Notes: a model not told the origin generated them from the sequence alone. A stretch of DNA of 64,000 bases from CAYRHN01 sp964424115 (GCA_964424115.1 CAYRHN010000004.1:124001-188000); one strand, 5' to 3'. Shown: positions 53,478-61,552, counted from the stretch's first letter. A program made the numbers and translations.

Positions 53478-53518
53478 ATTTAAGTATTGAATGATTATTT
53501 ATTGATAAGAGGATGATT

Positions 53519-54454
53519 ATGAAAATCGCACAAAATGTCACTGAATTGATCGGCAACACTCCCTTGGTGCGCCTGAACCGCATTGCCCGCGATTCGTTAG
53601 CCCAGATCACCGCCAAGCTGGAATTCTTCAACCCTGCCCACAGCGTCAAGGACCGCGCTGGGGCCGCCATGCTGGATGCTGCTGAGAAAGCCGGGCGGAT
53701 CAAGCCGGATACGATCATTGTTGAACCGACCAGCGGCAATACCGGCATTGCCCTGGCGATGGTCTCCGCGGCACGCGGCTATAAGTGCGTGCTGGTCATG
53801 CCGGACACGATGAGCAAGGAACGGCGCATGTTGCTGCGCGCTTACGGCGCGGAGCTGATCCTCACCCCTGGGGCGGAAGGGATGAGTGGCGCGGTCCGCG
53901 TAGCTGAAGAGATGGCTGCTCGCGATCCGCGTTATTTCGTCCCCCAACAGTTCAAAAACCCCGCCAACCCGGAAGTGCACCGCCGTACTACTGCCGAGGA
54001 GATCTGGCGCGATACCGACGGCCAGGTAGACTTTGTAGTGGCAGGGGTAGGCACTGGCGGCACCATCACCGGGATCGGAGAGGTGTTGAAAGCCCGCAAA
54101 CCTGCGGTGCAAATCATTGCTGTTGAACCGGATGCCTCGCCGGTGCTTTCCGGCGGTCCTAAAGGGCCGCACCCCCTCCAGGGCCTTGGCGCGGGTTTCG
54201 TGCCAGATATTTTGAATACCAAGATCTACAACGAGATCGTGCGGGTCAAGGGTGAGGATGCCTTTGAGACTGCGCGGGCTATGGCGCGCATGGAGGGTTT
54301 GTTGGTGGGTATCTCCTCTGGCGCCGCCGTTTGGGCAGCCCTGCAAGTGTGCAAACGCGCCGAGAACGCCGGCAAATTGGGTGTGGTGATCATTCCTTCC
54401 TTTGGCGAGCGTTACCTGAGCACAGCCTTGTTTGCCAACCTGGCGGACGAGTAG
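53519..54454 (+). CDS. cysK: Cysteine synthase A (O-acetylserine sulfhydrylase)
   Basis: 311 residues from the ATG at 53519, chosen because AGAGG lies seven bases upstream; an ATG two codons earlier lies too near. Fold-type II PLP enzyme: PLP Lys44 in AHSVKDRAGAAM, the substrate loop PTSGNTGIAL, and GTGGTITGIGEVL for the PLP phosphate. It joins O-acetylserine and sulfide into cysteine. The next gene makes O-acetylserine, 16 bases after its stop, so the pair is a minimal cysteine operon controlled by the leader RNA. Confidence 0.95.
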   Translation: MKIAQNVTELIGNTPLVRLNRIARDSLAQITAKLEFFNPAHSVKDRAGAAMLDAAEKAGRIKPDTIIVEPTSGNTGIALAMVSAARGYKCVLVMPDTMSKERRMLLRAYGAELILTPGAEGMSGAVRVAEEMAARDPRYFVPQQFKNPANPEVHRRTTAEEIWRDTDGQVDFVVAGVGTGGTITGIGEVLKARKPAVQIIAVEPDASPVLSGGPKGPHPLQGLGAGFVPDILNTKIYNEIVRVKGEDAFETARAMARMEGLLVGISSGAAVWAALQVCKRAENAGKLGVVIIPSFGERYLSTALFANLADE

Positions 54455-54470
54455 AAGAGAGGAGGGAGAG

Positions 54471-55217
54471 ATGTTTAAAACGATTCGCGAGGATATTAGA
54501 GCCGTTCAACAGCGTGATCCAGCCGCGCGCAGCGGACTTGAGATTGCGCTGCTCTATCCCGGCCTGCATGCCATTTGGGCTCACCGTCTGTCGCACTGGT
54601 TCTGGACGCATCGCATGCGCTTCCTCGGCCGCGCTTTTTCCCAATTGGCGCGCTGGTTCACTGGGATCGAGATCCATCCCGGCGCGACCATCGGCCCGGG
54701 CTTTTTTATCGACCATGGCATGGGTGTAGTGATTGGCGAAACGGCCGAGATTGGACGGGATGTGACCCTCTATCACGGCGTGACCCTGGGCGGGGTGAGC
54801 CTGGAGAAGGGCAAACGCCACCCTACCCTGGAGGATGATGTAGTGGTCGGCGCCGGGGCCAAGGTGCTGGGCGCCATTACCATTGGCGCGGGCAGCCGCA
54901 TAGGCGCAAACGCCGTGGTGGTCAAACCGGTGCCGGTCAATTCGGTGGTGGTGGGCGTGCCCGGGCAGGTGGTGGTGCGCAGCCACCCGCAGGCGGGTCA
55001 GCCCGACCTCAATCACTCCCAGCTTCCCGATACCCTGGGAGCATCGCTGGCAGCCGTCATGGCCCGTCTGGAGATCCTCGAAAAGCAACTGCATGTACAT
55101 GATCATGGTGTTGTGGCGGTACAGGGTAAAAAGAATGGCAATGGCCATCACGAGCCAGTGTCCATGGTGCATGCTCCCGATCACGGTGTCTGGCGCGGCG
55201 AAGATTTCATGATCTGA
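54471..55217 (+). CDS. cysE: Serine O-acetyltransferase
   Basis: 248 residues from the ATG at 54471, right after GGAGGGAGAG. The N-terminal helical part (FKTIREDIRAVQQRDPAARSG) and hexapeptide-repeat helix (HPGATIGPGFFIDHGMGVVI, then GETAEIGRDVTLYHGVTLGG) match the shorter bacterial CysE. The His in IDHG and the DHGMG loop form the active site. It acetylates L-serine with acetyl-CoA. A C-terminal tail of about 70 residues (HVHDHGVVAVQGKKNGNGHH) is His-rich and longer than normal; it may bind metal or CysK. Confidence 0.94.
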   Translation: MFKTIREDIRAVQQRDPAARSGLEIALLYPGLHAIWAHRLSHWFWTHRMRFLGRAFSQLARWFTGIEIHPGATIGPGFFIDHGMGVVIGETAEIGRDVTLYHGVTLGGVSLEKGKRHPTLEDDVVVGAGAKVLGAITIGAGSRIGANAVVVKPVPVNSVVVGVPGQVVVRSHPQAGQPDLNHSQLPDTLGASLAAVMARLEILEKQLHVHDHGVVAVQGKKNGNGHHEPVSMVHAPDHGVWRGEDFMI

Positions 55218-55285
55218 CCCGAGGTAAGGTTTGGCGAGGCAATTTGCCTAATTTGTGGAGCTATTGCACAAATACGAATTTGTAA

Positions 55286-55338
55286 GGGCGACCCGTCGCG
55301 TTGTAATATGACCCTATGAATGGGAAAAAGGGTCGCCC
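55286..55338. repeat. Inverted repeat GGGCGACCC / GGGTCGCCC
   Basis: GGGCGACCC (55286-55294) and GGGTCGCCC (55330-55338) face each other over 35 bases in an intergenic region. This style of element (GGGCGACCC with its reverse complement) is often repeated between genes in related genomes, which I recall but cannot check here. No T tract follows it. Confidence 0.45.
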
Positions 55339-55400
55339 ACCCGGTCTAATATGCCTGAAAAAGGGAGAGCAATTCTAACCGTTTAGAATGAATGGAAAGA

Positions 55401-55937
55401 TCATTTCTCCATGTCATCGACATACTTTTGTCGACTTCGTTTTGCTGCTGCTAAGCCCACAATAATCATTCCAATCACAAACCCCATTGATGAACCATAA
55501 CAAGGAGCGGCAACGATCCACATGGCCTCTTCGATCCTCACTTGCCAACGATAAACTGTACCCGAAGAATCTATTGCAACGATAACCGTATAGGTACCAA
55601 AAACGCAGGAATCGTTGAAACCTTTAGCATCCACAAATCTATCTGTCGAAGGTGGACTTACGCAATTCAATTCTTCTACAGGCTTACCTGGAACTAGGTT
55701 TGATGGAAGTTCTTCCACCTTCTCCCAATTTCCTGAATCTACATAGATATACTTTTCTCCAGAGGCGCTTTCCACAATCCATTCACCCACAACCAGAATT
55801 GCTTTTTCCGGTGGAGCGCCTAAATTTTTCCAAGGATTAAAAACGCCTCTCACCTGCGCGTCTGTGAAAACATAATGCAATATGGCTCCAGCAAGCATAA
55901 ACAAGAAAATCAGGAATAATCCTCGTTTGATTGACAT
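55401..55937 (-). CDS. Orphan two-helix membrane protein, low GC
   Basis: 178 residues. An N-terminal helix (about 5-26, LFLIFLFMLAGAILHYVF) and a C-terminal helix (about 140-162, CYGSSMGFVIGMIIVGLAAA) bracket an extracytoplasmic domain with two Cys (LNCVSPPS and DSCVFGTYTV). The gene is visibly richer in A and T than its neighbours and uses AAA, ATT and TTT codons freely, suggesting recent acquisition. I do not recognise the family. Start taken as the ATG at 55937 with GAGAAG upstream. Confidence 0.65.
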   Translation of the reverse strand: MSIKRGLFLIFLFMLAGAILHYVFTDAQVRGVFNPWKNLGAPPEKAILVVGEWIVESASGEKYIYVDSGNWEKVEELPSNLVPGKPVEELNCVSPPSTDRFVDAKGFNDSCVFGTYTVIVAIDSSGTVYRWQVRIEEAMWIVAAPCYGSSMGFVIGMIIVGLAAAKRSRQKYVDDMEK

Positions 55938-56149
55938 ATTCTTCTCATATTAAATTATCTCCCTACTCCTTCCACCATGCAAGTTAACCAGCAGTAGAAT
56001 AATCGTAGGAGAAGGATTTTGCCTTGAGTTTGTTTGGGCAAACCCTTGCCTACTTTCAATTTGCTTGTTCCCATGATCGACCTTTACTTTTTAAGTTTTG
56101 ACCATAATCTCATTATTGGATGCAATGGCCATGGAACCTCCTTTTTCTT
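55938..56149. other. Intergenic region with a minute strong-SD reading frame
   Basis: This gap is AT-rich. On the - strand AAGGAGG followed by TTCC precedes ATG at 56132 and opens a 13-codon frame ending at 56091 (MAIASNNEIMVKT). It could be a leader peptide for the gene at 55401-55937, or the relic of a truncated gene, since the ribosome-binding site is stronger than the frame is long. Another possible - strand frame of about 39 codons starts at 56074. Nothing else is clear. Confidence 0.25.
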
Positions 56150-56180
56150 TTGAATAGTCATACAAAACCTGTGCTATACT
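56150..56180 (+). promoter_or_regulatory. Candidate promoter of the clostripain-like gene
   Basis: TTGAAT (56150-56155), a 19-base spacer and TATACT (56175-56180). Leader about 30 bases, with GGGAGGTG before the ATG at 56217. Confidence 0.5.
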
Positions 56181-56216
56181 GGATTCAGATTTTGATTCCA
56201 CCTGGGAGGTGTCAGT

Positions 56217-58748
56217 ATGTTTGCATTCCTTGAAAAATTGCTGCGCCCTGTGCAGCTTGTTTATAGTAATGCGGAGGGTGGTTCTATACCGTCTTCAATA
56301 ATGAAAATGACCAACCGACCGACCATCGACGCCGATCGCCGCCGCCGGGATGAAGGCGGCCCCAGCGGGCGCGCCGAAGCGCCCCAGCGCCAGCGCCCGG
56401 GCAGCACCCCGGCCACTCCTCGCCCCACTTCTTCTGGCAGCGGGGGTGGATACAGCTCCGGTGGAGGTGGCGGATACAGTTCTGGTGGTGGGGGAGGCGG
56501 CTTCCAATTGCCCACCAATCTCAACATTCCCAAGCTGCCCTGGTGGATGTGGGCAATCATTCTGGTTGGCGGGGCGATCTTTATCTTCTTTATCCTGCCC
56601 AATATGGGGGGTCTGGATACCGGCACCTATCAGACCGATAATACCAATAACACGGGGTACCAGCAAACCGAGCCAACCCTGACCTTGGAACCCTTTGTTG
56701 CCCCTACGGCTGTCACCGGCAAAGGCCAAACCTGGACGGTCATGCTCTATATGGATGCCGACGATGAGATCCTGGAACAGGATATCTTCATTGACTTTAA
56801 CGAGATCGAACGCATTGGCTCCACCGACCGGGTGCGCATTGTGGTGCAGTTGGACCGCTTCCGCGGCGGTTTCAGCGGCGACGGCGATTGGAGCGGCACC
56901 CGCCGTTATTACGTCACCCAGGATGACGACCTCAACCACATTGCCTCGCAGGTGGTGGCCGACCTGGGCGAGGTGAACATGTCCAGCGGTGCTTCCCTGG
57001 TCGATTTCGTCAAGTGGGGCGCTGCCAACTTCCCGGCTGATAAATATGTGCTTATTATGTCCGATCACGGCATGGGTTGGCCAGGCGGCTGGGTGGATCC
57101 CGAGCCGGGCGGCTCCGGCGATCCCAGTATTCCCCTTGAACAGCGCCTGGGCAATATGCTCTATTTGAATAATCTGGATCAGGCTCTCGGTCAGGCGCGT
57201 TCTGCTGCCGGGATCGACAAGTTCGAGCTCTTTGGCATGGACGCCTGTCTGATGTCGCAGGTCGAAGTGTTGACCGCGCTTGCCCCGCATGCCCGCTATG
57301 CGGTGGCCTCCGAGGAAGTGGAACCGTCTCTTGGCTGGGCGTACACGGCCTTCCTTAAGAAGCTGGTCTCCAATCCCGATATGGGTGGGGCAGAGCTGGC
57401 CAAATCGGTCGTTTCCACTTATATCGTCGACGACCAGCGCATCCAGGATGACCAGGCTCGCCAGGAATTCCTGCGCGGGCAGCGAGCTACTGCCAGCCAG
57501 GTGAGCAACGAATTGAGCAAGGATATCACCCTCACCGCCATCGATCTTTCCAAGGTCAGCGAACTGGATTTGGCCTTGAACGACTTGGCCTTCGCTTTAC
57601 AGAGCGCCGATGAACGGGCGGTTGCCCAGGCCCGTTCCTATGCCCACTCCTACACGAATGTTTTCAGCCAGACTGAACCCTCGGCCTACATCGACTTGGG
57701 CAATTTCGCCCAGTTCCTCCAGCAGGGGACCAATGATTCTGAGGTGAACCGCGCCGCCAACCGTGTGCTGCAGGCGGTGGACGCGACGGTCATCGCTGAA
57801 AAACACGGTCCCAAACAGAACGGTTCCACCGGCGTTTCCATCTACTTCCCCAATTCCAGCCTCTATGAATCACCCATCAGCGGCCCGCAGTCTTACACCA
57901 AGATCGCCACCCGTTTTGCCCAGGAAACCCTCTGGGATGATTTCCTGGCCTATCACTACACCGGGCGCAGTTTTAAGGCGGATGATGCCGCGGTGGTGGT
58001 TCCGGATATCAGCGCTGCCTTCCGCGCCCCCGGCGCCGGGCAGATCACGGTCTCCAACCTGAAAGTGTCCAACACTACGGCCTCCCCCAACAATCCGGTG
58101 ACCATTTCAGCCGATATCAGCGGCAGCAACATCGGTTACATCTACCTGTTCGTCGGTTATTACGACCAGGCTTCCAATTCGGTCTTCGTCGCCGATACCG
58201 ATTACCTGGAATCCGGTGATACCCGCCAGGTGAACGGCGTGTATTACCCGGTCTGGAATAACAGCGGCTTTACGCTCAGTTTCGAGTGGGATGTCTCCAT
58301 TTTCTCCATCAGCGATGGGACGAACACTTACCTGACCCTCTTCCAGCCGCAAAGCTTTGGGGCTTCCTTTGAGGATGCGGTCTACACGGTGGACGGTACT
58401 TACACTTTCTCGGATACTGGGAAATCCCAGTTCGCCCGGCTGAGCTTCAGCAACGGGTTGATGACGCACGTCTACGGCTACACCGGCGATGGAGCCACTG
58501 GCGCGCCGCGCGAGATCAGTCCCACCGCTGGGGATACGTTCACGCTCAAGGAACGCTGGTTCGACCTGAATTCCAGCGGCAAGTTTGAGACCACCACCAT
58601 CGTGGATGGGCAAACGCTCACCTTTAGCGGCCAGAACTTCACCTGGGAACAGCAGTATGCTCCCCAGGGCGACTATGTGATCGGTTTCATTGTCGAGGAT
58701 CTGAACGGCAAGAAGACCGGTTCATACACCCAGTTGACGGTCGAGTAG
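56217..58748 (+). CDS. Clostripain-family (C11) cysteine peptidase, membrane-anchored
   Basis: 843 residues from the ATG at 56217 (GGAGG nine bases upstream). Layout: a short cytoplasmic segment rich in Arg and Pro (about 30-75), a Gly/Ser repeat region (75-95), one membrane helix (about 105-130, WWMWAIILVGGAIFIFFIL) and a clostripain domain (about 165-580). The catalytic His is H284 in IMSDHGMGWPGG and the Cys is C344 in GMDACLMSQVEV. The C-terminal ~250 residues are beta-rich, probably an immunoglobulin-like or jelly-roll domain for substrate or cell-wall binding. Acts outside the cell as an Arg-specific-type protease; specificity is inferred from family only. Confidence 0.85.
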   Translation: MFAFLEKLLRPVQLVYSNAEGGSIPSSIMKMTNRPTIDADRRRRDEGGPSGRAEAPQRQRPGSTPATPRPTSSGSGGGYSSGGGGGYSSGGGGGGFQLPTNLNIPKLPWWMWAIILVGGAIFIFFILPNMGGLDTGTYQTDNTNNTGYQQTEPTLTLEPFVAPTAVTGKGQTWTVMLYMDADDEILEQDIFIDFNEIERIGSTDRVRIVVQLDRFRGGFSGDGDWSGTRRYYVTQDDDLNHIASQVVADLGEVNMSSGASLVDFVKWGAANFPADKYVLIMSDHGMGWPGGWVDPEPGGSGDPSIPLEQRLGNMLYLNNLDQALGQARSAAGIDKFELFGMDACLMSQVEVLTALAPHARYAVASEEVEPSLGWAYTAFLKKLVSNPDMGGAELAKSVVSTYIVDDQRIQDDQARQEFLRGQRATASQVSNELSKDITLTAIDLSKVSELDLALNDLAFALQSADERAVAQARSYAHSYTNVFSQTEPSAYIDLGNFAQFLQQGTNDSEVNRAANRVLQAVDATVIAEKHGPKQNGSTGVSIYFPNSSLYESPISGPQSYTKIATRFAQETLWDDFLAYHYTGRSFKADDAAVVVPDISAAFRAPGAGQITVSNLKVSNTTASPNNPVTISADISGSNIGYIYLFVGYYDQASNSVFVADTDYLESGDTRQVNGVYYPVWNNSGFTLSFEWDVSIFSISDGTNTYLTLFQPQSFGASFEDAVYTVDGTYTFSDTGKSQFARLSFSNGLMTHVYGYTGDGATGAPREISPTAGDTFTLKERWFDLNSSGKFETTTIVDGQTLTFSGQNFTWEQQYAPQGDYVIGFIVEDLNGKKTGSYTQLTVE

Positions 58749-58751
58749 GCC

Positions 58752-59291
58752 ATGGAGGGTTACGTTCAATGGGTCACGGCTAATCCGCTACTTTCTGCGG
58801 CGATCCAGTTTGCCATTCTGGGCACGTTGGACGAGGTGATCTCCGCCAGCATCCAGAGCAGGCGTTTTGCCCTGCCCTGTGCCTGGTGGCAGTTGTTGGC
58901 CAAAATGATCGCCTGGGCGGTCCTGGGTGTCGTGATCAAGTACGGCTTCACCGGGATGAAAGGCTTCACCCGCGCCTTATTGGACCACCAGCTATTGCCG
59001 GCTTTCTGCAATGACGGCTTTGGCTGGGCGCTGGCAGTCTCGGTCTTTACCAACACTTTCTTCGGCCCCCAAATGATGGCCTTCCACCGCATCGAGGATA
59101 ACCTGATCCTCGGCCAGAAAGGCTTCGCGGGCATCACCCGCGCCTGGTGGACCCTGGTGTGGTTTTGGATCCCTGCCCACACGGTCACTTTTATGCTCCC
59201 TACTGATTACCAGATCGGTCTGGCAGCCCTCTGGTCGCTGGCCCTGGGCATCATCATGGGCTTCAGCAAGGCAAAAGCAAAAAGCGATTAG
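58752..59291 (+). CDS. Membrane protein, function unknown
   Basis: 179 residues with four or five hydrophobic segments and a conserved-looking central FFGPQMMAFHRIEDN and WWTLVWFWIPAHTVTFMLP. The pattern W-x-x-W-x-P followed by a hydrophobic helix recalls the Mpv17/PMP22 family, but I am not sure enough to name it. It begins three bases after the clostripain stop, so they are probably co-transcribed. No catalytic residues are evident. Confidence 0.65.
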   Translation: MEGYVQWVTANPLLSAAIQFAILGTLDEVISASIQSRRFALPCAWWQLLAKMIAWAVLGVVIKYGFTGMKGFTRALLDHQLLPAFCNDGFGWALAVSVFTNTFFGPQMMAFHRIEDNLILGQKGFAGITRAWWTLVWFWIPAHTVTFMLPTDYQIGLAALWSLALGIIMGFSKAKAKSD

Positions 59292-59368
59292 CAATATCCT
59301 GATCTTAACCATCATTCCACCTTGAGGCGCATAGACGCTGAGGCACAAAGAGAGAAAGAAATTCTTCG

Positions 59369-59390
59369 CCTTGGCGTCTTTGCGATCTAA
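59369..59390 (+). repeat. Copy of dispersed intergenic repeat CTTGGCGTCTTTGC
   Basis: CCTTGGCGTCTTTGCGATCTAA, whose 14-base core is identical to 30507-30520. It overlaps the stop codon of the - strand gene ending at 59387. The preceding sequence (GAGGCGCATAGACGCTGAGGCACAAAG at its core) resembles the same repeat in the other orientation. Confidence 0.5.
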
Positions 59391-60682
59391 AGAGGAATCA
59401 ACATCAGCGGGATGAGCATTTCCTGCGGGCTCAAGCCCCCATGGCGGCCTTGCAGGCGGTTGGGCTTGTTCGCCCATACCCAGTAGGCGCTGCCCTGCGG
59501 CACCAGCAGCCAGTCGCCCATCCGCTCTGTAGTGCGCATGGCAGGCGTTCCGTTACCCAACAGGCCTGCTTCCAGCGCCTGGCGGGACGGCAGCAGGCGG
59601 AATTGCCCCGGCCAGGTCTGCTCCATGTAGCGCTGCAGGGCACGCTCCTTACCGGGCCGCACGAACAGGTAAGACAGGCGCGCTTCGCCGGTCGGCTGGA
59701 TGTGCAGGCAATCCCACACCGCGGGATGGCGGCGCAGGTCGTAGAACTCATAGGGCGGGGTTTCGATCTGCCCGTGGTCGGCGGTGATCACCAGCAGAGC
59801 CTTGCCGTGTCCTGCGGCTTTGCGCCGCGCCAGGAACTGGCGAAAGTGCAGGCTGAAGGCGGCAAATTCCATCGCCACCCGTTCGTCGCGCGGACCGTAA
59901 TGGTGGGAGAGGTCGTCGATCCCTTCCCAATAGGCGTAAATGTACGTCCGCTGCCCGCGCCGGCTTTCCAGCAGATTGTCCAGCGTCAGCCACAGGTCAG
60001 ATTGGGCGCGGATAGGCAGCATTTCGGTATCCGAGAGCAGCATGGTGGAGATGCCCGAGCTGGCGATGCTGTGATGCTGCATGGCAAAACTGCCCACCCC
60101 GTTCTCCGCCAGGTGGGTCCCCAGGGTGGGTACCGGCAAGAAATCCGCCGGGTCGAACCCGGCCCGTTTCAACGCGCCTACATCCCCGGCGGAGCTGGAT
60201 GGGGCGTGGCTGATCATATTGGCCACCAGCCCATATTCTCTCAGCCACATCTCGTAGCCCAGGATTCCGTGCTGCGCTGGTGGAACGCCTGTCCACAGTG
60301 TGGTCAATGCGGCGGTGGTGGTGCTGGGGGTGATGCTGGTCAGTGGGGCAAACAGCATATCTTGCACCAGGCCCGGCCACAGGTCCAGCCCCGCATCGCC
60401 CTGTTTACCGCGCTCCAACAGGCGCAACCACTGCGTCAGGCCCAACCCATCCGCCACCAGCAGGATCACCTGCTCGAACGGCCAAGGAACAGCATCCAGC
60501 AGTGAATCCTCCAGTGGGCCGATCCCGAAGCCCGGCGCGCCCAGCCAGCGGCACAGGCTGGCTGGCAGGTTTGCCAGCGAAAGCCCCTCGTAGCAGGGGT
60601 GGATGGTGTTATTGCCCAGGTCCAGCCCGGGCAGGCGCTGCGCGATCAGGCGCGGGAGGTAGCGAGAGGTCAGGTCAGGCAT
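59387..60682 (-). CDS. Type I phosphodiesterase/nucleotide pyrophosphatase-family protein
   Basis: 431 residues from the ATG at 60682. The alkaline-phosphatase-superfamily core is visible: VILLVADGLGLTQW (first metal site), SITPSTTTAALTTLWTG with the nucleophile Thr/Ser, GYEMWLREYG, and ALLVITADHGQIETP with the metal ligands Asp and His. No signal peptide, so it seems cytoplasmic or peripheral. Likely hydrolyses phosphodiester or pyrophosphate bonds of an unknown substrate. TATAAT lies six bases before the ATG with no Shine-Dalgarno sequence, so the message may be leaderless. Confidence 0.82.
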   Translation of the reverse strand: MPDLTSRYLPRLIAQRLPGLDLGNNTIHPCYEGLSLANLPASLCRWLGAPGFGIGPLEDSLLDAVPWPFEQVILLVADGLGLTQWLRLLERGKQGDAGLDLWPGLVQDMLFAPLTSITPSTTTAALTTLWTGVPPAQHGILGYEMWLREYGLVANMISHAPSSSAGDVGALKRAGFDPADFLPVPTLGTHLAENGVGSFAMQHHSIASSGISTMLLSDTEMLPIRAQSDLWLTLDNLLESRRGQRTYIYAYWEGIDDLSHHYGPRDERVAMEFAAFSLHFRQFLARRKAAGHGKALLVITADHGQIETPPYEFYDLRRHPAVWDCLHIQPTGEARLSYLFVRPGKERALQRYMEQTWPGQFRLLPSRQALEAGLLGNGTPAMRTTERMGDWLLVPQGSAYWVWANKPNRLQGRHGGLSPQEMLIPLMLIPL

Positions 60683-60694
60683 AGGGTTATTATA
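60683..60694 (-). promoter_or_regulatory. -10 element adjacent to start codon (leaderless start)
   Basis: On the - strand TATAAT (60689-60694), six bases, then the ATG at 60682. No good -35 box is visible. Confidence 0.45.
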
Positions 60695-60814
60695 TATCAT
60701 CTGGGGCGCGGGTTTGGCCATTCGGAATACTGGCGTTTCGCGTATCGGTTTTTGAAATATGATCTGTGAAGATCTCTTTTATCCGATAAAGCGGTGTTGT
60801 TTTTTTTGTATTTC

Positions 60815-60845
60815 TTGCTGCAATTATTTCTTACGTGTGTATAAT
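60815..60845 (+). promoter_or_regulatory. Candidate promoter of the phosphoribosyltransferase gene
   Basis: TTGCTG (60815-60820), a 19-base spacer and a perfect TATAAT (60840-60845), in a T-rich region. It gives a leader of about 48 bases before the ATG at 60901. Confidence 0.5.
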
Positions 60846-60900
60846 TAACCTGTAATTAGTTCTGTAAAGAACCCCGATCCTTCCTGCAAAAGGCTTTCGC

Positions 60901-61407
60901 ATGCGGCGTGAAGTATTAAGCTGGAATGATGTGGATCGCCTGATCGACTACCTCATTCCCCAATTTGAAGGCGAATTTGACGCGATGGTCATCATCACGC
61001 ATGGGGGCATCATCCCGGGCGGCCTGCTGGCCGAAGCCCTGGGTCTGACCACTATCCTCACCGCATCGGTGGACTTTCCCGCCGAGGCGCAAATGAAACC
61101 AGAGGATAAATCTCGCCTGATGGTCTGGCCCAAGTTTGTCCAATTTCCTGAGGATACCCTGCTGCGCGGGCGGCGTCTGCTGGTGGTGGATGATGTATGG
61201 GGATCAGGCCGCACCATGACCGCGGTCAAGAACCGCGTCACCGGCGCCACCGGGATTGCTTATTCCTGCGTCCTGCATTTCAACCCTTACCGGAACCTGT
61301 TCGGCAGCCTGCGCCCCGATTACTACGCGGCTGTAACCGATGCCCACATCATTTACCCCTGGGAGATCAACCGCGGGCCTGAAGCGGTGCTGCTCAAAGA
61401 TTTCTAG
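60901..61407 (+). CDS. Purine-type phosphoribosyltransferase
   Basis: 168 residues. The PRPP-binding loop is LLVVDDVWGSGRTMTAVKNR (shown in full, 20 residues), with the acidic pair followed by a GxGxT turn. ITHGGIIPGGLLAEALG provides the first substrate loop, and YYAAVTDAHIIYPWE the C-terminal cap, like the Xgpt/HpaA-type small family. It exchanges a base with PRPP to form a nucleotide; base specificity not certain. Free-standing gene. Confidence 0.82.
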   Translation: MRREVLSWNDVDRLIDYLIPQFEGEFDAMVIITHGGIIPGGLLAEALGLTTILTASVDFPAEAQMKPEDKSRLMVWPKFVQFPEDTLLRGRRLLVVDDVWGSGRTMTAVKNRVTGATGIAYSCVLHFNPYRNLFGSLRPDYYAAVTDAHIIYPWEINRGPEAVLLKDF

Positions 61408-61477
61408 GATCTATCAAGTCATCGGCCTTTTCATGCTGATCCGCGCGGCGGAGAAGTATCCGTTATTAAACGACCTA

Positions 61478-61497
61478 CCCCGGCTTTTCAGCCGGGG
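61478..61497. terminator. Hairpin without T tract
   Basis: CCCCGGCT (61478-61485) and AGCCGGGG (61490-61497) form an eight-base-pair stem with loop TTTC, between the phosphoribosyltransferase and the small gene. It could end either transcript, but neither side has a T run. Confidence 0.4.
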
Positions 61498-61552
61498 CAG
61501 ATCTGCTTCGCTTGCAAAACCTTGCACAGAGAGGAGGGGCAGGAGATAAGGA

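Larger units (their letters stand above)
53292..53480 (+). ncRNA. Structured cysK leader RNA with attenuator hairpins, unidentified class
   Basis: The leader can fold into a closed domain: AAAAGGTCA (53301-53309) pairs with TGACCTTTT (53366-53374). Inside, GGCGG (53334-53338) pairs with CCGCC (53352-53356) around a GGG/CCC-capped loop. A second small hairpin (GATCG with CGATC) lies at about 53387-53406. It ends in two overlapping terminator-like hairpins. It matches none of the riboswitch consensus patterns I know well enough to name it. Its place ahead of cysK-cysE suggests control by a sulfur metabolite, O-acetylserine or tRNA-Cys (inference). Confidence 0.6.

Noticed and set aside
53292..53480. 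Naming the cysK leader as a cobalamin, fluoride or T-box element
   Set aside because: Short matches exist (CTGTAACC, GCTGAT with CCTCC, TGC with TGGA), but the conserved B12 box, fluoride core and T-box AGGGTGGNACCGCG are absent.
56448..56505. Short tandem repeat GGTGGAGGTGG-like
   Set aside because: It encodes the Gly/Ser hinge of the clostripain-like protein and stays in frame.
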